From: Ardenticatenaceae bacterium
Lineage (GTDB): Bacteria; Chloroflexota; Anaerolineae; Promineifilales; Promineifilaceae
Direction of reading: 5' to 3'
NCBI GenBank assembly: GCA_020634495.1
Contig: JACKBR010000004.1
Coordinates: 62,001-126,000, forward strand
Length of the DNA stretch: 64,000 bases
Positions 47,043 through 57,372 of the stretch are shown here, piece by piece. The position numbers and the translations under genes are program-made. The notes below the pieces were generated by a model, which was not told the origin of the DNA, did not search any database, and was given only the letters and a program-made list of their open reading frames with translations. Within the stretch, counting starts at the first letter, position 1. Each line of letters begins with the position of its first letter.

Positions 47043-47134
47043 AAGCCTGACAGGTTTCAACCCAACTTTGCGGTTAGGTGCATTACTGTCCAAGTTGGTT
47101 TACAAACAAGATTCTGCGTAAACCTGTCAGGCTT
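47043..47134. repeat. Nested inverted repeat AAGCCTGACAGGTTT
   Basis: Outer arms AAGCCTGACAGGTTT (47043) and AAACCTGTCAGGCTT (47120) enclose inner AACCCAACTT and AAGTTGGTT. It has the same nested style as 23330-23487 but different modules. Confidence 0.8.
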
Positions 47135-47152
47135 TGGGGTTGATGCCCTCGT

Positions 47153-49593
47153 TCAAATTACCAGTGCTGTTGGGTACACTTCGCCGATGCCCAGGCCAAA
47201 CTGGCTGTTGGTGTTTCAGCCGCAGGCGCACTTCGTTGTTGGGGCCGAAGGGCGCAAAATCGGTGATGAGATTTTTGCCCCAAATTACGGTGCCTAATGG
47301 CTGCCACAGGTTTTGCTCAAAGTCCCAAATGCGCATATCTGGCGTGAGCTGAGTTGGGTCTTCATATTGCTGCGTCAGTGAAAGCTGAGCTTGGTAACGT
47401 CCATGTTTTGGAATTCGGGCCAGGGGTGTAGGAAAATTCCACCCAGCCGCCGTTGAGATACAAATCTTGAATGGTGGGATTGTAAACGTTGTTGTTGCCC
47501 AGCGATTCCCAGTTGAGCAAGGAAACGGGCATGGTGACGTTACGGCCGCTTACAATATTTTGCTCCAGGGGAATTTCAATCAGGTAGAGGGTAGTGTTTT
47601 GCGTGTCGAAAGTTTCGTCGCATCAACCAGGGTGGTTTCCAACTGTTGTTCGTGTGACCAGGCAATCAGCACCACGCTGTCCGATGGAAGGCTGAACGTG
47701 CTGGTGGTCCCAAATTGTTGCTTTCCAGGGCTTGCAGCAGCTGCCAACGCGGGTAGAGCACGCGGTCGTTGTAAAAATCATAGGAACCCAGAATGGTTTC
47801 GGCATTGGCCGAAAGCGGCGCATTGGTGCTGTAGCCGCCCATAAAAGCCGGGGGAGATGTGCCGCTGCTGGCCACGCCAAGCGGTTGGGAAACGGCCGTT
47901 CGGTCGTTGGGCAAAATGGTTCCGATAGCAACGGCCGTGCTGCCCAGCAATACCGAGGCTGTCTCCAGCGTAACATCGCTGTTGTTCAGGACATCCATCG
48001 CCAAAACCAGGTTGTTGCCTTCCAGCGTCAGCGTGGCCGAGCCGGAAATATCGACCGCCGGGCGAGCGCTCTCGGCCAAAAAGACCGTTACCTGGCCAAT
48101 GTCCACCCGCACATCGGAAATAGTCACGTCGTTGCCGTAGGTGATGCTGCCAATGTCGGGTTCATCACTGTTAAACGGCGCGCCAAAATCTTGCGTATAC
48201 GGCCGTGCCAGCGTCCCGGCGGGCAGCGTGAGATCATACGTTTTGCGCTGCGGCGAATAAAGACCCAACAGGCTGTACACATCTGCCTGTTCGCCATCGG
48301 CCTGGCTGTAAGCCACCGAAATCTGGTTGATGATGGTGTCGTTGCCGCGCAGCTGAAAGCCCGTGAAGTAGGTGATGGCGCTAAAAATGAGCACCAGCGC
48401 GGGAATGGTTACCCAGGCGCGTTCCAACTGATTGCGCCGCTTGAGAACCCAATAGTTGAGCGGCCCCATCACAATGGTGTAAACCAGCAAAAAGGCGAGC
48501 AGCTGCAAGATGCTGGGCAGGGTGAGTGACGGCAGGCTGGACACAGCTTCGGTGGCGGCATAGACGTTTTGCGGCCCGGAACCCCAGTTGTTGCCCAGCG
48601 GCACCCGGCTGGCAATGGCCGCCCAAATCGCTTCGCTGCCGTCCCAATCCAGCAGGGGGGCCAGCCGTGGATCGAGCGCCAAAAGTACACCGAACCGCGG
48701 CCAATTGATTGGCGGGCCAGCAGGGCAAATCATCCTGACGGAAAATCAGTTCGCCGCTGCGCAGGCTGCTGGTAGCCACCACGTACGGGCCGGGATCGCG
48801 GAAAGGAATGCCGATGCGTTCACGCAGACCGGGCAAATCGTCCACCGAGCGGCTGCCGTCAATGGTGACGGGCAGCAAATCAGAGAGGGCAACGGCCGTT
48901 TTTGCCAATTAGCCCCGCCCGTCACAATGAGCTGACCACCGTTCTTAGCCATACGTCCAAGGCGGTGCGCTGCTCGCTGGTGAGCTGGCTGGTGTCGGCG
49001 TCGTTAAAAATGAGAACATCGAGCGCGTTCCAGGCAACGGCCGTTTCTGGCAAATCTTCCAGAGTCAAAAAAGCGACCGAAGCATCGACCGGCTGCCGCC
49101 GGAATACGCTCCAAAAAGGTGAATTCGGCCGCATCGGGGCTGACCACGCCGTAGAGCAGATGGGAGCTGTCGGTAATGCGGCTGAGGGCTGCCGCTGTTG
49201 GCCTCGGCGACAAGCGTGCCATCATTTTGCCGCAGCGCCAGGTCAATATTGCTGGCGCCAGTTATCTAGCTTTATGTAAAGCGTGACGCGTTTGTTAGAT
49301 TGGGTTGGCAGGCTGATGGGGCTGCGAAATGTGGATGGGGCCGAGTCCAGCGCCGCGAGGCACTTTAATTTCTACATACCCTTCCACAGCGGGTCCTGTT
49401 GTTGGCGGCCGTTACCACCACTGGCACCCAATACTCCCTTTGTAGTAGCTGTCAAAGCCCACCGCCACATCGAGGGTAATGCCGTTGTCATTGTCATCCT
49501 GGGCGTAAATGGGCGAAACAACAAGCCCCAGTACAAAGGGAAGCAAGCTAAGGAAGAGAAGGATTCGGATTTTTGGGGTGTTTGTTTGGCCAT
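47153..49593 (-). CDS. Large exported membrane protein (many frameshifts)
   Basis: About 810 residues when joined from ATG 49593. A signal peptide is followed by an extracellular beta domain and a GATase-like region (ALDVLIFNDADTSQLTSEQR, then GGQLIVTGGANWQKTAVALS). Two membrane helices (LQLLAFLLVYTIVMGPLNYW and VTIPALVLIFSAITYFTGF) and a long beta-rich C-terminus ending GIGEVYPTALVI follow. It lies just upstream of the ABC genes. The plan recalls accessory proteins of gliding/GldG-type ABC systems, but I cannot name the family. Confidence 0.65.
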
Positions 49594-49683
49594 GGTTTGT
49601 ATACGTTTTAACGCTGCCATTTGTTCCATGTGCGGTTGATTATACCGAACGGAGCAGTTGTTCACACGACGGTTGCTGTGCGG

Positions 49684-49745
49684 TGATTGGCAATTCAGTA
49701 ATTAGTAATTGAGGAATTGTGACTTTACGACGGTTACCAATTACC
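49684..49745. repeat. Intergenic hairpin of AGTAATTAG / AATTACC words
   Basis: GGCAATTCAGTAATTAGTAAT is followed by complementary ACCAATTACC. It fills the gap before the DUF503 stop. Confidence 0.6.
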
Positions 49746-50044
49746 ATCTACATTCGTTTCAGGATAAAATCTCAATTTCATAATCGGCAATTGGCACATC
49801 CGGGCGGTGGGTTTTAGCCAGGTGACTGCTTTTTGCAGCTGGCTGTGCAGATGGGCGGCATCGTTGCCCACCGTGACCAAACCGATAACGGCCGTTCCCC
49901 ACACATCTTGCTGGTCCACTTCGGCCACCGCCACGTTGAACTTTTGCGGCAGCCGGTTTAGAATTGATTTGACAATGCTGCGTTTCTCTTTTAGTGAGAA
50001 AACGGCTTTAATTCCAGGGTAATCAGACAACTGGCTATAATCAT
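49734..50044 (-). CDS. DUF503 family protein (one frameshift)
   Basis: About 102 residues from ATG 50044 (MIIASCLITLEL). A frame change near 50010 leads into FSLKEKRSIVKSILNRLPQK, FNVAVAEVDQQDVWGTAVIG and LVTVGNDAAHLHSQL, the DUF503 core. The family is a small ferredoxin-like fold of unknown role, often near rbfA in other bacteria but not here. Confidence 0.85.
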
Positions 50045-50299
50045 GGGGCGTATTGTGGAGAAAGGGGTGGGGCAAGTCAAGCACGCAGGTGTTTTTGCCA
50101 GGGCTAGAGGATTTGCAACGAATACGGCCGTAACTGGGTCAAGACTTCTCTACGAAAACCTGGGTCACGTTGGCCGTTCCGACGTTTTTACAGGTGACCG
50201 CGAATTTAGTGCAGCAAAGGCTGGCCTGGAAAACGTTTAGAGATGTAAAAGATGCAAAATTTGCCCGAAAATCGCACTTTTGCAGGAGTAAACAACCGA

Positions 50300-51023
50300 A
50301 TGCTAAGAAAATTAGCTTATATTTTTTAATAATTTTTTTCATCGTGGGGCAATTGCTGCCTACACGTTTATTGTCACCATCAACAAAGCGCAAACGGCCG
50401 CGCAGCCCATTGGTGAATTTGTGCAGCAGTTGATTATTCCAGCCACGCCAGTGATCATGCCCAGCGCCTCCACCATTGTGCGCCAGATTAATGACCTGGC
50501 ACGTCTGGAAACAGCTTCCGTGGAATTGGAGAAAAATGTTATAGCTGAGCGTAACAATGATTATCTCTGGGGCGCGATGGGCGAAACGCTCATTTTTGTG
50601 GCGCATGGTCTGGTGGTGGCTGGTGTAGATTTTGAAAATATGACCCCTGCGGACATTCAGGTGGTGGATCCCACAACGGTGATGGTACATTTTCCTGAAG
50701 CTGAACCATTTTGAGGATTTGCCCGCTCTGGACAATGACAAATCTCGCGTGGCTGACCGGGACACGGGCTTGTTTACGCGAGCGGATCCTGAGTTGGAAA
50801 CGGAAGTGCGTCGTCTGGCCGAAGCGTGCTGCGTGAAGAGGCAATGGAACGGGTTGGGTGATGGAGCAGGCCAACTACAATGCCCAACAGTTTATGCTGA
50901 CGTTTATGCAGGGATTGGGGTTTGAAACGGTGATTTTACAGATGATATTCCCCAACGGTGGAACCTTACGAGCAAGAAGTGCCCAAGGGGTATGTGTTGG
51001 TCACGCCGACGCCTGTTCCGTAA
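50300..51023 (+). CDS. DUF4230 family membrane-anchored protein (several frameshifts)
   Basis: About 235 residues from ATG 50300 (CAGGAG upstream). The N-terminal helix (after one frame change, IIFFIVGAIAAYTFIVT) is followed by the DUF4230 core: TIVRQINDLARLETASVELE, NDYLWGAMGETLIFVAHGLV and DRDTGLFTRADPELETEVRR. The C-terminal helical part ends YEQEVPKGYVLVTPTPVP. Function unknown. The 255 bases before it show nothing clear. Confidence 0.75.
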
Positions 51024-51102
51024 TCGGTAATCGGTGAACGGTAATCGGTAGTAAGAACCGCTTTTTACCGATTACCGTTCACGGATGACGATTTACCGAC
51101 TA
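51020..51102. repeat. Intergenic hairpin of GTAATCGGT / ACCGATTAC words
   Basis: GTAATCGGTAATCGGTGAACG, then TACCGATTACCGTTCACGGA, form a long stem between convergent genes. A related word occurs at 60811-60893. Confidence 0.75.
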
Positions 51103-51649
51103 CTCTTTTGGCGGTGAGTCGTAGTCGAGGACATCTTTGCCCGCTTCAGTGGAGAGGATGTCCAGGGCGGCGGAAGCGCCTTCGCCGGCGGAGATGATGG
51201 CCTGGCTGCGGTTCATTTTGGTGCTGCGGCCGACTGCGTAGAGATTGGCAACGGCCGTTCGCCCATTCCGATCCACTTCCACACTGCGTCCCTCTTTGGT
51301 TAAGCCCAAACTTTGGTTCAGCTTCACCCCTTTACCCTCGGCCAACACCACGTATTGGGCGCTGTGGGTGGCGCCGTCCTCGGTGGTGACGCTGAAGCCG
51401 TCATCTGTTTTGCTCACTTCAGTGACCAGCGCATTTTGTAGCTTGGCCCCAAAATCGGTGACTTGTTTGCGGGCAATTTCCTGAAAATCGCTGCCCAAAA
51501 TTTTGGGGATGCCCAGGTAATTGTGCAGTTCTGCATAATGCATGGCGGTGTTGTCTTGCCCAAAACGGTCGTATCAATCCGTTTTTGGCTAAAAACAGGG
51601 CGCAGCTTAATCCAGCGGGGCCGTCGCCCACAATAATTGCGTTTGTCAT
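51100..51649 (-). CDS. FAD-binding protein, thioredoxin-reductase-like half (one frameshift)
   Basis: About 182 residues from ATG 51649. The flavin motif is MTNAIIVGDGPAGLSCALFL. After a frame change near 51560 come the substrate-face segment HYAELHNYLGIPKILGSDF and the second FAD motif NLYAVGRSTKMNRSQAIISA with GEGASAAL. The NADPH domain and CxxC of normal thioredoxin reductase are absent and the chain is about 60 percent of the usual length. It may use another electron partner. The identity of the substrate is open. Confidence 0.75.
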
Positions 51650-51754
51650 GGTTACCTCCAAATAAATGTTGTGAATGGGTAAAATAGCTTTTTAATGATA
51701 CCGCAGTTTGCTGATGTTGACTGCCGTCCGCTTTGGCGTATTTAAGGATTGCTC

Positions 51755-52159
51755 ATGGTTTTCCTGAAAAAGTTCCTGGTTTGCGGCTGTTATTTGGGCT
51801 GTGGCTGGTTTATACGGCCGTCTGGATCAGTCTCGAAGGGTCGTTGGTGCAGGTGGTGATTATGGGCACGGCAACGGCCGTTTTGCTGTTGGGGCATGGC
51901 TGGCAGCGCTGGCTGGGTGGCAAGACGGTGGGGCGCGGCGTTGGGGTGTTGGTAACGGCCGTTTCTGGTGGCCTTGCTCGGTGCAGGCAGCGGCTTGCTC
52001 ACCTTTGTCTTCATGGCTGTCAAAACCGGCCTGCATGCCCACGGCCCCGAATTCACCCAGGCGGAGATTGCCTGGGTGTGGGGCGTGCTGCCGTTGTGGA
52101 CGGCCGTTTGGCTGCTGGTTGGTCTGGGATTGGGGCTAATTTGGGCCGGGAGTGAGTGA
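51755..52159 (+). CDS. Small membrane protein, three to four helices (two frameshifts)
   Basis: About 134 residues from ATG 51755. Helices: LFGLWLVYTAVWISLEG, LVQVVIMGTATAVLLLGHG, LVALLGAGSGLLTFVFMAV and LPLWTAVWLLVGLGLGLIWA. Frame changes lie near 51775 and 51965. No family recognised. Confidence 0.6.
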
Positions 52160-52166
52160 TTTTCTG

Positions 52167-52241
52167 ACGCAAAGAGCGCAAAGATATGAAAATGCAAAGG
52201 AGTTTTCCTTTGTTTTTCTTTTTTCCTTTGCGCCTTTGCGT
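52167..52241. repeat. Intergenic hairpin of GCAAAG / CTTTGC words
   Basis: ACGCAAAGAGCGCAAAG is mirrored by CCTTTGCGCCTTTGCGT, with an inner AAAGG/CCTTT pair. It lies between convergent genes. Related words lie near 18785-18845. Confidence 0.8.
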
Positions 52242-52247
52242 AAATTT

Positions 52248-52883
52248 TTATCCTTTCAACCGATTTTCCACATTCTTCAAGCGCTTCTTCCAACTGCGCC
52301 TGACGCAGGCTGTTGGTCACGTCGCCGCGCGTGCGCTCCAGGACGGCACGCACGGTGTCCGTGCGGCGGCGCAGCCCGCCGGTGATGCTGTCGTTGAAGT
52401 CGAAGGTGACGAGCTGGCTGTAAATCTGGTCCATCACGTCCAGCAGCCGTTCGGCCTCGTCGCTGTGGCCGTGGCGAATGATGTCCAGAATGCGGCGGCG
52501 CAGCTCGGTGGCGGCTTCGGCCAGGCCGTTGAGCCAGGTGTTGCCTTCGGTGCCCAGCTCTTCTGGCGTGGGCAAGGGCAGGTCGCGCACCAGGGCGTAG
52601 GTCAGATTGGCCTCGACAAACTCCTTCACGGCATCCTGCGTGTAGCCAGCGAAATACAAATTGGATAGTCTTTTACGCCGTCAACCATCGTTTCGGTGGC
52701 CTTCTTGGCTTCGGCGATGAGGCTTTCGGCGCGTTTCCCACTCCTCGCGGTGAATGGCGCGAATGCGCGGGCGCACAGGCTGATAAGCTCGCGGAGAGCG
52801 TTGGTAAGCCTGGTCGCGGGCGGTGTTTACTTGTTCAAATTCAGCACGAATTTGGTCGGTAGTGTTGTCTCTAGTTGATCCAC
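52248..52883 (-). CDS. Translin-family protein (frameshifts)
   Basis: About 210 residues from GTG 52883 (GGAGATT upstream), ending RLKNVENRLKG. The central part is intact: LYFAGYTQDAVKEFVEANLT, GTEGNTWLNGLAEAATELRR, then VTFDFNDSITGGLRRRTDTV, the translin helical core. Family members bind nucleic acids as oligomeric shells. The bacterial and archaeal members are poorly characterised. The 5' end of this gene is duplicated just upstream (52962-53014). Confidence 0.82.
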
Positions 52884-52933
52884 AAGAATCTCCGGAACTT
52901 ATTTTAGTTAGGACTTACGTAAATAGGACCAAT

Positions 52934-53014
52934 TTAATTGTTAAGTCGTTCAACTATTCTTGACTTGTTCAAATTGGCACGAATCTGGTCGGCGGTTGTA
53001 TCGAGTTGATCCAC
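52934..53014 (-). pseudogene. Truncated duplicate of the translin gene start
   Basis: GTG 53014 opens VDQLDTTADQIRANLNKS and stops after 26 codons. The start of the complete copy reads VDQLETT, TTDQIRAEFEQ. The DNA around both starts (TTGATCCACAAGA and TTGTTCAAATT) is repeated. It is an old partial tandem duplication or an assembly artefact. Confidence 0.6.
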
Positions 53015-53087
53015 AAGAGTTAAAGGTGGCAGAGGTGGTTTTACTCGTTTTCGTGCAGAGAATGCACGATTATCGAAGGAAGGGTGG

Positions 53088-53985
53088 TCAAAAGTATAGG
53101 TTGGGATGGGTTTCCTTCGTTTCTTCCTGGCGGTTTTGCGCCGCAGCAAAGCCGAGCAGGCGGCAGCAACGCCAGAAGTTGCGCCTTGGTTCAAAATGCG
53201 CTGCAGCTGGCGAATGCCATTTTGTGGTTTGCGCTAAGCGCATCGACGAGATCATGCCAGGGCTTGTGCGCTTCGCCACGGCCAGCGGCTTGCAGCCAGG
53301 CGGCGGAGAGTTGGGTGGTGCGGGGCACGGCCGTTTCCACCACAATTTTTGCCAAGTTCATCACCTGTTCTTTTGGCCGCGTTGCCCACAGGCCAAGCAA
53401 AAGCCCAGCAAAAAATCATCCCCGGCAGGGGTGAAGCCAGGACCGAGGCCAGCCAGTTTGGTAACGGCCGTTTCGCAGCCATCATCTTTTTTGCTGCAAA
53501 AAGGCGGTTTGCATGGCACCGGCCGTGGCCATCTGAAATTGGCTGACAAAGTGGGCTGGGCTGCCTGCCGAAGTTGATCTTGGTGGTGGGCAACGGCCGT
53601 TTCCAGTTCAGGTAAACGGTTCCGCCAAACATCCTGACGTTTACGAAGCTAGCTGCCAATCAGGCGTGGGCTGCCACAGCTTCGCCTGCCACTCAATTTC
53701 CAGTGGGCCGATGGTGAGCGCCGTGGCTGTTTTTTGTGTGACGATTGTTTGGGGGGTGATGGATTGGGGGAACGGCCGTTGCCAATCGACCACCATCGAA
53801 AATGGGCCCGCGCCAACGCTGGGCTGCACCACAGAAATAATCTCTCCTTGGCATCAATCAGGTTCATGACGCGATCGAACAGATTGCAGGCGGGTAACGG
53901 CTGTTGGTTTTTGCAGCCAATGTAAAACGCGTGGCGTTAGCTGGGGCGGTGACCTGATTCAGTTTTCCATCGTAACCCATCCGCT
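53088..53985 (-). CDS. DUF2877 family protein (several frameshifts, ends approximate)
   Basis: Roughly 290 residues if repaired. Segments in order are CNLFDRVMNLIDAKERL, SVVQPSVGAGPFSMVVDW, the family signature LAGLGPGFTPAGDDFLLGFC, RTTQLSAAWLQAAGRGEAHK, PWHDLVDALSANH and ILNQGATSGVAAACSALL. DUF2877 proteins are linked to allantoin/FdrA-type pathways in some bacteria. No such genes are nearby. Confidence 0.75.
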
Positions 53986-54034
53986 GCGCAATTCGACCAA
54001 TTCGGCAAAACAGGATCAGCACTAAAATCCAGCC

Positions 54035-54509
54035 ATGTATGAGTTGTTTGAACAAATTGTGAACTTGCTGCAGAAGTCACAACATGTGCCTTTTGAATTG
54101 CATGAACATGTGCCAGTGCGTACCGTGGCCGAGGTGGAGGAAAAACTACCGTTTTTGCTAGACAAAATGCTGAAGACGGTGGCTTTTCGGGTGAAAGACG
54201 GCCGTTTCATTTTAGCGGGTCTGCGCGGGCACGATCGTATCGATTACCGCCAGTTGGCCGCGTACTGCGGCGTCAACCGGCGCGCCATCGCCAGCATGTC
54301 CCCCGATGCGGTGGAGGCGGAGTTGGGCTTTGAGGTGGGCGGCGTGGGGCCATTTGCCCTTCAGCCAGAAGTGATTGTGCTGCTGGATGAGCAATTATTA
54401 GAAATGGGCACTGTCTACTGCGGCAGCGGCCGCAACACGGCCACTCTGGCCATCGACACATTGACGATTTGCTGCGCGTTTGCGGCGGTGAAATGGTGAG
54501 GCGCTGGCG
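54035..54509 (+). CDS. YbaK/EbsC-type aminoacyl-tRNA deacylase (C-terminal frameshift)
   Basis: About 155 residues. The YbaK fold is seen in HVPFELHEHVPVRTVAEVEE, LKTVAFRVKDGRFILAGLRG, YRQLAAYCGVNRRAIA and EAELGFEVGGVGPFAL with the conserved GG-GPF turn. A frame change near 54465 leads to the probable end DDLLRVCGGEMVRRW. Such proteins remove mis-attached amino acids from tRNA in trans. The exact tRNA specificity is unknown. Confidence 0.85.
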
Positions 54510-54597
54510 ATGCGGGATTTTGTAGCGATTAGTGTATAATTTGTAATTGGTAGGGGCAGGTCTCAGAATTACAAATGCCCTACAGGAGAGAAATTTT

Positions 54598-55384
54598 GTG
54601 CGAAGAAGTTTAACCATCTCCATGCCTGCCTTTAACGAGGCCGAAAATATCCCCGGAATGGTGGCCGATGTGCTGCGCGTGCTGCCCAATTTGGCCGATG
54701 ATTTTGAGATTATTGTGGTCGATGATGGCAGTCGGGACGATACGGCCGTTGTCACCCAACAACTCGCCGCCCAACATCCCCAACTGCGGTTGGTGCAGCA
54801 TGAAGTGAACAAGGGGTATGGAACGGCCGTACTCACCGGACTCACCCACGCCAGCAAAGAACTCGTCTTTTTCACCGATGCGGACCGCCAATTTGATTTG
54901 TCCGAGATTGAAAAGCTGCTGGCCAAAATTGAAACGGCCGATCTTGTCGTCGGTTACCGCGCCCCCGCGCCGCGATCCGTTCATGCGGCGGCTCAATGGC
55001 AAAGGGTGGAGCTGGCTGGTGACGCTGCTCTTCGGCTACACCGCCCGCGACATCGACTGCGCCTTCAAGCTGATGCGCCGCACCGTTATCGAGCAGCTGC
55101 AGGATGAAATCACCTCCGGCGGAGCCACCTTCAGCGCTGGTGCGCGCCAAGCGCGCGGGCTTCAAAATTGCGGAAGTTTTTGGTGCGGGCCAAGCGCCAA
55201 GGCGGGCTTCAAAATTGCGGAAGTGCCGATTGCTGCGGCGAGGGGCATCGCCCCGCGTGGCGGGCAGCCCCACCGGAGCCAACTTGGAGCGTCATCTTTT
55301 GCAAAGATTGCGCGCCTTCAAAGAAGCTGGTGCAGGTTTCGCCTATACGCTGCGGCGCCCTATCCCAGAGGCCAGAACTTGTAA
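54598..55384 (+). CDS. GT2-family glycosyltransferase, dolichol-phosphate-mannose-synthase-like (frameshifts, tandem duplication)
   Basis: About 255 residues from GTG 54598 (AGGAG upstream). The start is LTISMPAFNEAENIPGMVAD. The nucleotide-binding Asp pair is in IIVVDDGSRDDT and the metal site in LVFFTDADRQFDLSEIE. Frame changes occur near 54965 and 55130. A ~45-base segment coding GFKIAEV occurs twice (about 55140-55182 and 55185-55228). It probably builds a polyprenyl-phosphate sugar, the donor type that GT39 enzymes such as that at 18961 use. Confidence 0.82.
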
Positions 55385-55441
55385 TAATGTCAACGGTCAA
55401 AAGTGAAAAGGAGAGGGAACGGCCGTTTAGGCAGGTACTTA

Positions 55442-56502
55442 TCAAATTAATTTGGATGGTTCCTCTTTTTGGTTTGACATATCTGGTGGTTCAGCCACAA
55501 TGGCCTGCACCTGCGCCACCTCGTCGGCCGACATACAATTGCCTGCACCTGCGCTACCTCGTCGGGGACATCGGACAAACTGCAAGGCGCTGGCGTTATC
55601 TTGCACCTGTTTCACATTTTTGAAGCCAGGAATCGGCACCATCCGCTCATCCAAGCCCCAAATGTAGCAAATCGCCCCTTGCGCCATCGTGCGTCCCCCG
55701 GCGGTGAACACCTCGCGCAGCGCCTCTACCGTGTTTAGGCGGCGCACAATTGGCGCGTCGGCAAAACTGACCTGCGAGCGAATGTCGTCGGCGGGGAAGG
55801 TGGCATCGGTGCTGTATTTGCCGGTGAGAATGCCCTTTGTTGAGCGGATCTTTGTTCAGGCCTGCCAAATTGTGTTCTGCGCAGAGCTGGCGCATTTCGG
55901 GATTGTCGTACACGGCGTTGAGGCGGAACTGGATGAGCGGTGCAGTGCGGGCCATCGGCAAAGACGCGGGCGCGATCGACCAGATCGGTGCTCCAGCCGT
56001 ACCAGCGAATTTTGCCTTCCTGCACCAGTGTTTCCAGTTCGTCGCGCAGCGTCAGCGCCAGTTCGGGATCGTATTGTGCTTCGTGAAGTTGGTAAATGTC
56101 GATGTAATCGGTTTGCAGGCGGCGCAGGCTGTTTTCCACATCCTGGCGCACGTTTTTGAGGATTTGGTCGTTGTCGCCGTAGACAATTTTGGTGGCCTCG
56201 TTGATGACGTGGCCAAACTTGGTGGCGATGACCACCTTGTCCCGGCGGCCTGCCAGCCCTTTGCCCAGCACCAGTTCGCTGTGGCCTGCGCCGTAATTGG
56301 CGGCCGTATCGAAGAGGGTGATGCCCAGATCAACGGCCGTTTGAATCGCCCGGATCGACTCGGCATCATCCATTTTGCCCCAGCCCGCCGGAAAGGTGTC
56401 GCCATCTTTCGGCCCCATCTGCCACGGGCCACCGATGGCCCAGCAGCCCATGCCCAACGCGCTAACTTCTAAACCACTTTTGCCCAGTTTTCGCTTAAAC
56501 AT
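55442..56502 (-). CDS. Aldo/keto reductase (frameshifts near 55955 and 55590)
   Basis: About 330 residues. MFKRKLGKSGLEVSALGMGC opens the barrel. The catalytic Asp and Tyr lie in LFDTAANYGAGHSE, the Lys in VVIATKFGH and the His in IYQLHEAQYDPE. After the frame changes the C-terminus reads GAICYIWGLDERMVPIPGFK and VKQVQDNASALQF. A noisy tandem copy of ~40 bases sits near 55503-55580. NADPH-dependent reduction of a carbonyl is expected. The substrate is unknown. Confidence 0.88.
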
Positions 56503-56632
56503 AGTTTCTCCTTTGCGAATGTGGGTCGGATTGCCAATCCGACCTACGGTTTTCTTTTGTAGGTTGCCAGTATAAAAACTATCGGCAGGTTGGATGATAC
56601 CCAGAAGGGTGCATGGTGGGGTGAATTTGGTC

Positions 56633-57223
56633 TCAATCGGCGTTAAACAATGATTCCATGCCGCGCATCGCCAGTTGTTGGAACATCTCGTTGATGGTTT
56701 CGGGGGGATACGGCCGTTTCTCTTTCAGCCACCACACCATCACCGACAGCATTCCACCTGCCAAAAATTGGTGATGACGGGCAGCGGAATGGGCAATTTT
56801 TCATCCTCGCCGAACATTTCTTGCAAATGATTTTGAACATCCATCATCATGTGCTGGCGGCCTGTTTCAATCATCACTTCGGCTCCGCCACCCTCAAACA
56901 TCGCCTGGTGAAATTCATATGCTTCATTGGCGTGAAGGAAAAATTCGAGGCTGTGCAAGATGTGGGGCGATTCTCGCTGGCTGCGGGTTCGGTTTCAGCC
57001 TGCTCAGTTCATCCCACTGGGCCGTGTAGTTGGCGAAGTTGCTGGCCAGCAAATCCTCCTTGTCCTGAAAATGGGCGTAGAAGGTGGAGCGCCCCACGTT
57101 GGCTCGGTCGATGATGTCTTGCACCGTGATTTTGTCGTATCGCTTCTCCAAAATAAGGCTTACCAACGCTTCTTGAATGAGTTTGCGCGTGCGTTCGACC
57201 CGCCGGTCCGTTTTCTTGGTCAT
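56633..57223 (-). CDS. TetR-family transcriptional regulator (frameshifts)
   Basis: About 195 residues from ATG 57223. The HTH region is [51 protein letters not shown], a textbook TetR N-terminus. The ligand domain is split over frames ([20 protein letters not shown], then [18 protein letters not shown], ending [12 protein letters not shown]). It is divergent from a methyltransferase-efflux operon and faces a 15-base palindrome at 57324, its likely operator. Confidence 0.88.
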
Positions 57224-57323
57224 TGGTCACTTTCCGTACAGTTTTGCCATTTTGTTCGATACTGAATGGTTGCGGTGGATTGTTTGTTGACGGCCGTTTC
57301 CCCACCCTCTACACTCAAAATAT

Positions 57324-57338
57324 CGAACAATTTGTTCG
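57324..57338. promoter_or_regulatory. Probable TetR operator, CGAACAATTTGTTCG
   Basis: Perfect palindrome with 7-base arms around one central T, in the 149-base gap between the divergent TetR and methyltransferase genes. A half-site TTGTTCGATA lies at 57252, nearer the TetR gene. A TATACA -10-like box follows at 57351. Binding would repress both directions. Confidence 0.65.
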
Positions 57339-57372
57339 GTAAAAACAAATTATACAGGAAAGAGTACGGAAA

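Noticed and set aside
50139..50765. 208-codon open frame on the minus strand
   Set aside because: It overlaps the DUF4230 gene, whose plus-strand segments show clear family similarity across frames.
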